From: Bacteroidales bacterium UBA5349
GTDB taxonomy: Bacteria > Bacteroidota > Bacteroidia > Bacteroidales > Tenuifilaceae
Reading direction: 5' to 3'
NCBI GenBank assembly: GCA_002410065.1
Contig: DHQB01000005.1
Coordinates: 1-64,000 of the forward strand
DNA length: 64,000 nt
The position numbers were made by a program, and so were the translations under genes. A model generated the notes under the pieces. It did no database searches and was not told where the DNA came from. It saw only the letters and a program-made list of their open reading frames with translations. Positions 1-7,379 of this stretch are shown here, piece after piece; position 1 is the first letter of the stretch, and each line of letters starts with the position of its first letter.

Positions 1-72
1 GCGGGAGTAGCTCAGTGGTAGAGCATCAGCTTCCCAAGCTGAGGGTCGTGGGTTCGATCCCCATTTCCCGCT
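1..72 (+). tRNA. tRNA-Gly (anticodon CCC)
   Basis: A full cloverleaf folds from the first base. The acceptor stem pairs 1-7 with 65-71, the anticodon stem 26-30 with 38-42, and the T stem 48-52 with 60-64. The seven-base anticodon loop 31-37 carries CCC at 33-35, which reads the glycine codon GGG. The discriminator base is T72 and CCA is not encoded. A strong terminator follows 8 nt later, so this looks like the last or only tRNA of its transcript. What lies upstream is outside the window. Confidence 0.95.
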
Positions 73-79
73 CATGCAG

Positions 80-112
80 GAGGCTGTCTTAAAAGGCGGC
101 CTCTTTTTTTTT
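80..112 (+). terminator. Intrinsic terminator after tRNA-Gly
   Basis: A 9-bp stem (80-88 with 95-103, some G-U pairs) with a six-base loop is followed by a run of nine T. It ends the tRNA transcript before clpX. The 5' arm and loop closely resemble the terminator at 56934-56965. Confidence 0.9.
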
Positions 113-174
113 GTGGAACCTAACTAATAGTTTTTATGGTATAAACGACCACAAATAATTTCCATAAAAAACTG

Positions 175-182
175 TACCTTTG
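175..182 (+). promoter_or_regulatory. Bacteroidota -7 element upstream of clpX
   Basis: TACCTTTG matches the TAnnTTTG -7 element of the primary sigma factor in this phylum and lies 30 nt before the clpX ATG. No clear -33 TTG is seen at the expected distance. With the terminator at 80-112, clpX appears to have its own promoter. Confidence 0.6.
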
Positions 183-211
183 CATGGAATTATTAAAGAG
201 AAACTTTAGGG

Positions 212-1435
212 ATGAAGAACAACGACAAATGCTCATTTTGCGGAAGACAAAGGAAAGAAGTTAATCTGCTTATTGCTGGGACTGAAGCATTTATTTGCGA
301 TCTGTGTACCGAGCAGGCAAACCTTATTGTGCGGGAGGAACTTAAAAAGAAAGGTAATTTTAAGTTAAGCAAAAACAAACTTTTAAAACCAATAGAGATT
401 AAGGAGTTTCTCGACCAATACGTAATTGGACAGGATGAGGCAAAGAAATATCTATCCGTATCGGTTTATAACCATTACAAGCGCTTACTTCAGCCCATAA
501 CTGATGATGATGTAGAAATAGAGAAATCGAATATTCTGCTTGTGGGCGAAACAGGTACTGGAAAAACCCTTTTAGCCCGAACCATTGCGCGCATGCTTCA
601 TGTACCGTTTACTATAGTAGATGCCACAGTACTTACCGAAGCAGGTTATGTTGGCGAGGATGTTGAAAGCATTCTTACCCGCTTACTACAAGCAGCTGAT
701 TATAACGTTGAAGCGGCAGAAAAGGGTATTGTTTTTATTGATGAAATTGATAAAATTGCACGCAAAAGCGATAACCCGTCCATTACCCGTGATGTATCGG
801 GAGAAGGAGTTCAGCAAGCAATGCTTAAACTACTTGAGGGCTCTAAGGTAAACGTTCCACCGCAAGGTGGCAGAAAACATCCCGAGCAGAAAATGATTGA
901 GGTGGACACTCGTAATATTCTTTTTATTTGCGGAGGCGCATTTGAGGGAATACAAAAAAAGATAGCCAAAAGACTTAACACACAAGTTGTTGGCTACGGA
1001 GCAAGTAAGCAGCGAGAGCAAATCGACAAGGATAACCTACTACAATATATCTCTCCTCAGGACTTAAGAGCATACGGACTTATCCCCGAAATAATTGGTC
1101 GAATGCCAGTTATAACCTATCTTAATCCGTTGGAAAAAGATGTTTTAAGGAGCATCTTAACCGAACCTAAGAATGCCATTGTTAAGCAGTACCAAAAACT
1201 TTTTATCTACGATGGGGTTAAACTCGAAATAGAGGATGAAGTTCTTGACTATATTGTAGAAAAAGCTATTGAGTTCAAACTTGGAGCTCGAGGACTCCGG
1301 TCAATCTGTGAAATAATAATGATTGATGCCATGTTCGAACTTCCATCTGGAGAGGAAAAAGAGATGGTTGTTGATTTAGAATACGCTAAAAAGAAAATGG
1401 AAAAGGCCAATATAAAAAGACTTAAGGCAGCATAG
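212..1435 (+). CDS. clpX: ATP-dependent Clp protease ATP-binding subunit ClpX
   Basis: ClpX is the AAA+ unfoldase that recognises tagged or folded substrates and feeds them into ClpP in the cytoplasm. The N-terminal zinc-binding domain has Cys7, Cys10, Cys29 and Cys32. Walker A (GETGTGKT) is at 112-119, the GYVG pore loop at 145-148, and Walker B (IVFIDE) at 173-178. The 407-residue length is normal. ClpX is often encoded beside clpP, but here its upstream neighbour is a tRNA behind a terminator, so clpP must be elsewhere or outside the window. The stop codon directly abuts the convergent folA stop with no intervening base. Confidence 0.97.
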   Translation: MKNNDKCSFCGRQRKEVNLLIAGTEAFICDLCTEQANLIVREELKKKGNFKLSKNKLLKPIEIKEFLDQYVIGQDEAKKYLSVSVYNHYKRLLQPITDDDVEIEKSNILLVGETGTGKTLLARTIARMLHVPFTIVDATVLTEAGYVGEDVESILTRLLQAADYNVEAAEKGIVFIDEIDKIARKSDNPSITRDVSGEGVQQAMLKLLEGSKVNVPPQGGRKHPEQKMIEVDTRNILFICGGAFEGIQKKIAKRLNTQVVGYGASKQREQIDKDNLLQYISPQDLRAYGLIPEIIGRMPVITYLNPLEKDVLRSILTEPKNAIVKQYQKLFIYDGVKLEIEDEVLDYIVEKAIEFKLGARGLRSICEIIMIDAMFELPSGEEKEMVVDLEYAKKKMEKANIKRLKAA

Positions 1436-1924
1436 CTAAACAATCTTTACCAAATCTATATAGGTATACTCAAGCCCATCCTTCTCGGTGGGCTTTCCTT
1501 TTTCTGATGACACCTCTCGCCACTGCGAATAGTCTATCTCAGGAAATTCAATATCGCCTTCAAATTTCTTATGCACTTTAGTTAGGTATAGTCTATTGGC
1601 CAAAGGCAAAGCCTGACGATAAAGTTCACCTCCACCAACTATAAATATCTCGCTATCGGACTTCGCCAGTTCAATGGCCTCGCTGAGTGAGTGTACCACA
1701 TCGGCACCATCAACACTAAAATTTTTATTGCGGGTTACAATAATGCTTTGCCTACCGGGCAAGGGCCGGCCTATTGAGTCCCATGTTTTACGACCCATTA
1801 TCATATGGTGCCCCATGGTTAGGGCTCTAAAACGCTTTAAATCACCGGGGATATGCCATATTAGCTGATTATTATGTCCAATTACATTATTCTCTGCTAT
1901 AGCTACTATTATCGAAATATTCAT
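1436..1924 (-). CDS. folA: Dihydrofolate reductase
   Basis: This enzyme reduces 7,8-dihydrofolate to tetrahydrofolate with NADPH, regenerating the folate that thymidylate synthase oxidises. The 162-residue protein has the family N-terminus (IIVAIAENNVIG), the active-site segment LIWHIPGDLKRF with the catalytic acid at Asp28, and the nucleotide-binding MGRKTWDSIGRPLPGR region. It lies 25 nt downstream of thyA on the same strand, the common thyA-folA pairing, and is probably translated from the same transcript. It converges on clpX with the two stop codons touching. Confidence 0.97.
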   Translation of the reverse strand: MNISIIVAIAENNVIGHNNQLIWHIPGDLKRFRALTMGHHMIMGRKTWDSIGRPLPGRQSIIVTRNKNFSVDGADVVHSLSEAIELAKSDSEIFIVGGGELYRQALPLANRLYLTKVHKKFEGDIEFPEIDYSQWREVSSEKGKPTEKDGLEYTYIDLVKIV

Positions 1925-1949
1925 GATTCTGTCTTCTGAATTATTAAAA

Positions 1950-2744
1950 CTAAACTGCCACCTTACCCTTTATATGGGGATGAGGATCGTACCCTTCGAG
2001 TGTAAAATCATCATACCCAAAATCAAAAATTGATTTTATTGCAGGGTTAATAACCATTTTGGGTAATTGCCGAGGTTCGCGAGTAAGCTGTAACTTAACC
2101 TGTTCAAGGTGATTTTGGTAGATATGCACATCGCCAAAGGTGTGCACAAAATCGCCTGGTTTAAGCCCTGTAACCTGCGCCATCATTAAAGTGAGTAGTG
2201 CATACGATGCAATGTTAAATGGAACTCCCAAAAACACATCGGCACTACGCTGGTATAGTTGGCACGACAGTTTGCCATTGGCAACATAAAACTGGTAAAT
2301 GATATGGCAAGGCGGCAAAGCCATATTATCAATCTCTCCCACATTCCATGCACAAACTAAATGCCTACGGGAATCGGGGTTATTCTTCAGTGAGTTAACA
2401 ACTTGGCTAATCTGATCCACCGTCTGCCCATCGGCAGTTGGCCAACTTCTCCATTGATGTCCGTAAACTGGTCCCAAATTGCCATGCTCATCTGCCCACT
2501 CATCCCAAATACGCACTCCATTATCATTAAGGTATTTGATGTTAGTATCGCCTTTAAGAAACCATAACAACTCGTATATTATTGACTTGATGTGAAGTTT
2601 TTTTGTTGTAAGCATGGGAAAGCCCTTACTAAGATCAAACCGCATCTGGTGGCCAAAAAGGCTAATTGTACCAGTACCGGTCCTATCCTCTTTTTGAGTT
2701 CCATTTTCAAGTATATTGTCCAATAAATCAAGATATTGCTTCAT
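1950..2744 (-). CDS. thyA: Thymidylate synthase
   Basis: ThyA makes dTMP from dUMP, using methylene-tetrahydrofolate as methyl donor and reductant. The protein has 264 residues, the same as the Escherichia coli enzyme. The nucleophile is Cys146 in the LPPCHIIYQFYV motif, preceded by the Arg-containing PDSRRHLVCAWN stretch that binds dUMP phosphate. The folate- and nucleotide-binding C-terminus (YDPHPHIKGKVAV) is intact. It is followed by folA in an apparent two-gene operon, so production and recycling of the folate cofactor are linked. Confidence 0.98.
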   Translation of the reverse strand: MKQYLDLLDNILENGTQKEDRTGTGTISLFGHQMRFDLSKGFPMLTTKKLHIKSIIYELLWFLKGDTNIKYLNDNGVRIWDEWADEHGNLGPVYGHQWRSWPTADGQTVDQISQVVNSLKNNPDSRRHLVCAWNVGEIDNMALPPCHIIYQFYVANGKLSCQLYQRSADVFLGVPFNIASYALLTLMMAQVTGLKPGDFVHTFGDVHIYQNHLEQVKLQLTREPRQLPKMVINPAIKSIFDFGYDDFTLEGYDPHPHIKGKVAV

Positions 2745-2879
2745 AATACATTACTGTTTTGTCTGTTGTAAAAATAGAATATTTAACCTGCTTTTCAAAA
2801 CAAGAGAGGACACTTCATGCTTAATCTCCATTAGAGATGGATGTATCTAGGGATACTAGTTATCCAACTATCAGCCAGC

Positions 2880-3848
2880 CTACCTAACTGTAGTTTTTTT
2901 TCGAGATAGAGCCCACCGACGGCCCCATACCGCCATTGCGGCAATTGCAAGGCGCGGAAACAATATCCACATAGCAGGTGCGCCAATGGCTACAAACAGG
3001 AATAGATCTTCGAGGTTTGAGTGCGAAATAGCAATATGGTAATTTAGCAAATCGGCATCCTGTTTTGTTACTGTTCCATTATTTACCTCGGCAACCATTA
3101 CAGCTGAACCATAGGCCAAACCAAGGATATTGGCAACAATCCACAAAAAAGATGTACTCTGAGGCAAGCCAAACAACTTGAGTAAGGGGCTAAATATTTT
3201 TGATAAAAGTTTTATAACACCAAACTCTTTTAAGATCTCCTGCAAAACCATTAAAAGGGTAACCAGAATTACTATTTTAAGGGTAAGCAAAGAAGCTGAT
3301 TTTACCCAACCAAGCATTAACTCAATAAAGTTGTGTGATATAGTGACTTGCAGGGCTGGAACAATGCCCTTCATCTGACTAGGAAGTATCCAGTTAAGCA
3401 AAAATGCCGAAAATATGGCCATTGATAAGCGAAGTAGTACAATTTGCCATGCTTTGGAGCCCGTTTTAGCCTGCACAGTGGTTTCAACAATAAGGTTGTG
3501 AGCAATTAGGCACATAACCGCCAGTATAGTTATCTCCCTTACGGTTAAGGGTAATTGTGCCATAACTGCAATGACCGAATATATATTTAAAAAAATTGAT
3601 GTAATAAAAACCAGCGAAGCCTCGCCAGGTAAACCCATTAGTCTAAAAACAGGATTTAAGAAATCGGCGATATACGATACTACCCCAAAGTAGCCTAACA
3701 ATGTTACTACAAGAGATAAAGGTATCGTTATCTTTAGTAGCCAAATGCCTGTTTTTAATGCAGGTTTGAGGCCAGCTCTAACAGCCCGCATAGTTCGGCT
3801 CGAAGCCGAAGAATTAATGGACGAAACTGATTTTAGTATTTTATTCAT
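2880..3848 (-). CDS. Nucleoside recognition (Gate) domain membrane protein
   Basis: This is a 322-residue integral membrane protein with about eight hydrophobic segments. Two homologous halves (about 40-160 and 180-310) each look like the nucleoside-recognition/Gate domain found in spore maturation proteins SpmA/SpmB, FeoB and nucleoside carriers. I see signature-like stretches FGLPQSTSFLWIVANILG and LNYHIAISHSNLEDLFLFVAIG. The substrate is unknown; homologues in non-sporulating Bacteroidota are annotated only as nucleoside-recognition proteins. It lies downstream of lpxH and upstream of thyA on the same strand, with gaps of about 105 and 135 nt. A transport or membrane-gating role is an inference. 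Confidence 0.75.
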   Translation of the reverse strand: MNKILKSVSSINSSASSRTMRAVRAGLKPALKTGIWLLKITIPLSLVVTLLGYFGVVSYIADFLNPVFRLMGLPGEASLVFITSIFLNIYSVIAVMAQLPLTVREITILAVMCLIAHNLIVETTVQAKTGSKAWQIVLLRLSMAIFSAFLLNWILPSQMKGIVPALQVTISHNFIELMLGWVKSASLLTLKIVILVTLLMVLQEILKEFGVIKLLSKIFSPLLKLFGLPQSTSFLWIVANILGLAYGSAVMVAEVNNGTVTKQDADLLNYHIAISHSNLEDLFLFVAIGAPAMWILFPRLAIAAMAVWGRRWALSRKKTTVR

Positions 3849-3953
3849 TAATCTTCAACAAAGAATAACAAGAACTGTGAGTATCGTAAACAGCATTGCA
3901 AATAGTGTAACCCATTTACCTGACTTGTTTCGACCAGCAAAATGGATTAAAGT

Positions 3954-4727
3954 TTAAACCTGAGCAATTAAATGAGGGTCAGAAGGTGGGTTGTACTTTT
4001 TAAGGCTCATATTTTGACCATCCCAGCATGCAAAGGTGTTGTTAACAATCCAATCGCCTAAAATCACAAGGGTTGAATCGTTATGAAGTGGGTGAATTAC
4101 TGGCGCATGCCAATGCCCAAAAATAAAGTAGTCATAGTGCTTTTTTGTTAGGCTTTCGTTTGCAAACCGAGCAATTAATTCATCGTCGCCCTTAAATTGA
4201 TATGTTATCTCCTTTGAGTAACGGCTACTCACCGACCAACGATTACCAAGCCATAACGAAAAATTTGGGTGTATGCGCGAAAAAAGCCATTGTAGAACCC
4301 TACTAGTAAAAATTGATTTTAGCAGCTTGTAGCCATAGTCGCCTTTACCGAGCCCATCGCCATGGCCAATGTAAAACTTTTTGCCGTTAAACTCACGTTC
4401 AATGGGCTCTCGATGCAACTGCACCCCTAACTCCTTTGGAAAATAATTGAACATCCAAACATCATGGTTGCCAGTAAAGAAGTGAACAGGAATGCCTGAA
4501 TCTGTTATCTCGGCTATCTTGCCAAGAAACCGTGTAAATCCCTTTGGAACAACTCTTTTATATTCGTACCAAAAATCAAAAATATCTCCAACCAAAAAAA
4601 TCTCTGATGCATCCTCTTTGATTGCATCAAGCCAACTTACAAAAAGCTTCTCTCGGGCAAGAACACCGTCAGGAGTAGGTAACCCAAGGTGTATATCTGA
4701 GGCAAAATATACCTTTTTGCTGGCCAT
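3954..4727 (-). CDS. lpxH: UDP-2,3-diacylglucosamine diphosphatase
   Basis: LpxH hydrolyses UDP-2,3-diacylglucosamine to lipid X and UMP, the fourth step of lipid A synthesis, at the inner face of the cytoplasmic membrane. The calcineurin-like phosphoesterase metal ligands are visible: Asp11 and His13 in SDIHLG, GDIFDFWYE, GNHD, and the C-terminal GHWHAPVIH. The length of 257 is normal. It starts 10 nt after the stop of the upstream thioredoxin-like lipoprotein gene, so the two are probably co-transcribed. After its TAA stop the same frame stays open for 32 hydrophobic codons (see findings). Confidence 0.93.
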   Translation of the reverse strand: MASKKVYFASDIHLGLPTPDGVLAREKLFVSWLDAIKEDASEIFLVGDIFDFWYEYKRVVPKGFTRFLGKIAEITDSGIPVHFFTGNHDVWMFNYFPKELGVQLHREPIEREFNGKKFYIGHGDGLGKGDYGYKLLKSIFTSRVLQWLFSRIHPNFSLWLGNRWSVSSRYSKEITYQFKGDDELIARFANESLTKKHYDYFIFGHWHAPVIHPLHNDSTLVILGDWIVNNTFACWDGQNMSLKKYNPPSDPHLIAQV

Positions 4728-4737
4728 TCGATTCTGT

Positions 4738-5907
4738 TTATAATGTTTTCGAAATCATCTGCACAAGATCCTTCCCAAATAAATCTTTACCAACTATCTC
4801 AAAGTTCCTATTTATAAGATAATTTGCAGGTATACGCGTAACATTGTAATTTTGAGCTGCAATAGAAACATCCTTCGTAAGTTCACTCACATTAATCCAA
4901 GGTAAGTTTGCCGACTGAATTCCAGCCATCCAGCTCTCTCGCTCATAATCGAACGAAACTTGATATATTTCTAATCCTTGTGATTTGAACCTCTTGTAAA
5001 CCTCAAGCAATTCTCTATTCTCCAGCAAACTATTCTGATTAAATGAAGCCCAAAAATCGAGTAAAATAACTTTACCTTTTAATGAAGATAACTTTATGGT
5101 ATCGCCCTTTGGATTTGGCAATGCAATCTCAGGAAGAGAAGATTCTGCACTTTCAATTAATGCTTGAATTTTACTGTTTGTTACTATCTTCTCCATGTTC
5201 TTAATATCCCTAAGCATACCTTTGGCGTAGCTCGATTCGGGATACCTTGATACTATTGAAGTTGCAACTACTTTAAAGAGTTGAATATCCTCTTGGCGAT
5301 CGAACACAAATTCATCTTTCCCATACTGTTGATAGAGTGCCATAACATTTGCACGCGACATAGGATTATCCCAAATAAATTTAGTGCTATATGCCCGTTG
5401 TGACTCAATAACCTGATAATACTCGTTGAGTAAAACTTGCTTATGGCTAACACTATTGGCCCTAGCCCTAAGTGCACTCAGCGAATCAAGTGACTTTAGG
5501 GTTTGCGCTAGGCGCTTAGATAGAGTTTGAATTTTAAGTGAACTTTCAGATCCCTTTAATTCATAGTTTACAAAATCGTTAAGGTCAACATCAATGGTTA
5601 CAGACTCCTTGGGCTCTATAAGGAGGACAACTACGCCATTTTTCCCACTATTCACATGCAATTGGAAAAAGGTTGGCTCTTCTAATACATCAACCTTAAA
5701 GTTAAACGTAGGTTTTTTGGCTTTAACGCTTATGGTTTTGTGCAAGATGTTCCTGTCGAACTCCTGTTTATAAAGGCTAATCTCGGCAATTGAATCTATC
5801 CCTTGTATTGTTCCCTGAATTGTAGAAACATCCTTGCTACTGCAGGCAAAAATAAAAACTGGAACAAAAAACAAATAGAACTTTAGGCTATGCTTACTCT
5901 GCTTCAT
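4738..5907 (-). CDS. Thioredoxin-fold lipoprotein lacking the CxxC motif
   Basis: This is a predicted lipoprotein of the DUF4369 plus TlpA/AhpC-TSA type. The signal peptide ends at a lipobox (FIFAC), and the thioredoxin fold occupies about residues 260-389. Its tandem paralogue has WCDDC; this protein has WASFNQNS at 286-293, so both redox cysteines are replaced (Asn290 and Ser293). The cis-proline loop (RIPANYLI) is kept. It therefore cannot do ordinary dithiol chemistry and may bind a ligand or partner. I chose the start at 5907 because it begins the signal peptide. A start at 5955 would add 16 residues and would lie upstream of the likely transcription start set by the -7 element at 5934-5941. 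Confidence 0.85.
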   Translation of the reverse strand: MKQSKHSLKFYLFFVPVFIFACSSKDVSTIQGTIQGIDSIAEISLYKQEFDRNILHKTISVKAKKPTFNFKVDVLEEPTFFQLHVNSGKNGVVVLLIEPKESVTIDVDLNDFVNYELKGSESSLKIQTLSKRLAQTLKSLDSLSALRARANSVSHKQVLLNEYYQVIESQRAYSTKFIWDNPMSRANVMALYQQYGKDEFVFDRQEDIQLFKVVATSIVSRYPESSYAKGMLRDIKNMEKIVTNSKIQALIESAESSLPEIALPNPKGDTIKLSSLKGKVILLDFWASFNQNSLLENRELLEVYKRFKSQGLEIYQVSFDYERESWMAGIQSANLPWINVSELTKDVSIAAQNYNVTRIPANYLINRNFEIVGKDLFGKDLVQMISKTL

Positions 5908-5933
5908 TTGTTGGTTTTTTAAAAAATTTGCAG

Positions 5934-5941
5934 CAAATTTA
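5934..5941 (-). promoter_or_regulatory. -7 element for the CxxC-less lipoprotein and lpxH
   Basis: Read on the minus strand this is TAAATTTG, a TAnnTTTG match 27 nt before the ATG at 5907. The paralogous upstream gene has the same octamer at 7211-7218. No well-spaced -33 TTG is evident. Confidence 0.45.
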
Positions 5942-5986
5942 GTTAATATTGGCACAACTGACCTTTAAAATAAAAAATCTACACTT

Positions 5987-7171
5987 TTACTTCCCCTGCA
6001 AAATCTTTTCTAAATCGGCTATGCTGATATTCCTTTCTAAAATAATCCCATTCCTATCGATAAGGTAGTTTGATGGAATTGCATTGATGCTAAGTGAATC
6101 GAGTATTGGCGACTCCCACTGAAGAAAATCTGATGCAACAAGCCATGGAATACTATCGGTATTTATTCTATTTATTAGCAACTCCTTATCATCGTCAATG
6201 GCCACCTGCAATATTTCAAAATCCTTACCAGAAAACTTATCATATAACCCCTTAAGGCTAAGGTTACGGCCTTTACAGTCGTCGCACCATGTAGCCCAAA
6301 AATCGAGTAGAATATATTTTTTATTCAACGACCATAGGCTAACAATCTCGTTGTCAACCAAGGGTAATCGAAGGTTAGGTATCCTTTGCCCAACATTAAG
6401 CATATCGTTGCGTTTATCGAAAAGCCTTAACTGTGCCGAAATCTTTTTAACGTTATCATTTAAATTGGCTACCATTGGGTTGTTAGGATATAGAGGGTAA
6501 AGCGCAGAATCAACCAACTGGAAAAGTTCAAAATCCTTCCTTCTATTCAGAACAGAACGTGTTTGATCATATTGCTGATTTAGCGCTAGAATTGCTGCAA
6601 GACTATACCTATTCTGCTTAATGAAATTAACTGTAAACCTTCGATGCCCATCAAGAACTGCCAAATATGTGCTGTCTATCCCCTTTTTAATCTGATAAAA
6701 ATTGGAGCTATCTACATTCAACCTAAAGTTGCTCGAAAGTGAATCGATTATATTAACTGTGCGGTTTAATCGTGAGTTTAGTTCAAAAACCAACTTCGAC
6801 CCCTTTGAACCAGAAATACTATACGATTTTGCAAAGTTTCCTTTTTTCGCAGAGATCAGTATATCGTCTTCAGGTTCAATCAGCAATACAATTGGTTCGG
6901 TTTCGCCTTTGGCCTGAAGAAGAAAAAATGTTGGTGTATCTACATTAATCTCAAATTCAAACCTACCCTGGCTATCTGTCCTTGTTGAATCTATTGTTGT
7001 TAACTGATTCTGCGAAGGCTTCCTTAACAGCATAAGCACGCCTTCACCTCCAACTAGATTTCCTTTAATGACAACTTCCGAAGAAGTAACGCCGCATGCA
7101 GATGAGGCAAATAGGAGAGCCAGCAATAGAATTTTACCAATAGATCTAAAAAAGGAGTTATTAATCATCAC
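5987..7171 (-). CDS. TlpA-like thiol-disulfide oxidoreductase lipoprotein
   Basis: This 394-residue protein has a signal peptide ending in a lipobox (FASSAC, lipidated Cys26), a DUF4369-like beta domain at about 30-140, a helical linker, and a C-terminal thioredoxin fold. The redox motif is WCDDC (Cys296 and Cys299), and the cis-proline is Pro366. Proteins of this family are exported and probably reduce or isomerise disulfides in envelope proteins; the substrate is unknown. It lies 79 nt upstream of a clear paralogue that has lost both cysteines, which suggests a tandem duplication with divergence. The second ATG one codon later could also be the start. Confidence 0.88.
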   Translation of the reverse strand: MMINNSFFRSIGKILLLALLFASSACGVTSSEVVIKGNLVGGEGVLMLLRKPSQNQLTTIDSTRTDSQGRFEFEINVDTPTFFLLQAKGETEPIVLLIEPEDDILISAKKGNFAKSYSISGSKGSKLVFELNSRLNRTVNIIDSLSSNFRLNVDSSNFYQIKKGIDSTYLAVLDGHRRFTVNFIKQNRYSLAAILALNQQYDQTRSVLNRRKDFELFQLVDSALYPLYPNNPMVANLNDNVKKISAQLRLFDKRNDMLNVGQRIPNLRLPLVDNEIVSLWSLNKKYILLDFWATWCDDCKGRNLSLKGLYDKFSGKDFEILQVAIDDDKELLINRINTDSIPWLVASDFLQWESPILDSLSINAIPSNYLIDRNGIILERNISIADLEKILQGK

Positions 7172-7210
7172 TTAAATTATGAGGGTAATAAATGGTACAA
7201 TTGCTTGCTG

Positions 7211-7218
7211 CAAATTTA
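7211..7218 (-). promoter_or_regulatory. -7 element for the TlpA-like lipoprotein
   Basis: TAAATTTG on the minus strand, about 40 nt upstream of the gene ending at 5987. It fits TAnnTTTG; no convincing -33 partner is seen. Confidence 0.4.
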
Positions 7219-7379
7219 ATTAAAATATAACAGGGAATTAGCTCTAATTAATACATAAATTATTGTAAATTGTGGGATTGATAGACTAAATTGCAATATC
7301 ATAATAATTAACCAAAACTATAATAACACATGCGTTATGCTTACAGCAAAATGTATGTTAATTTAAACCTCATAAAACT

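Noticed and set aside
3745..3957. 70-codon plus-strand frame between lpxH and the Gate-domain gene
   Set aside because: It overlaps the start of a well-supported minus-strand gene and has no coding features of its own.
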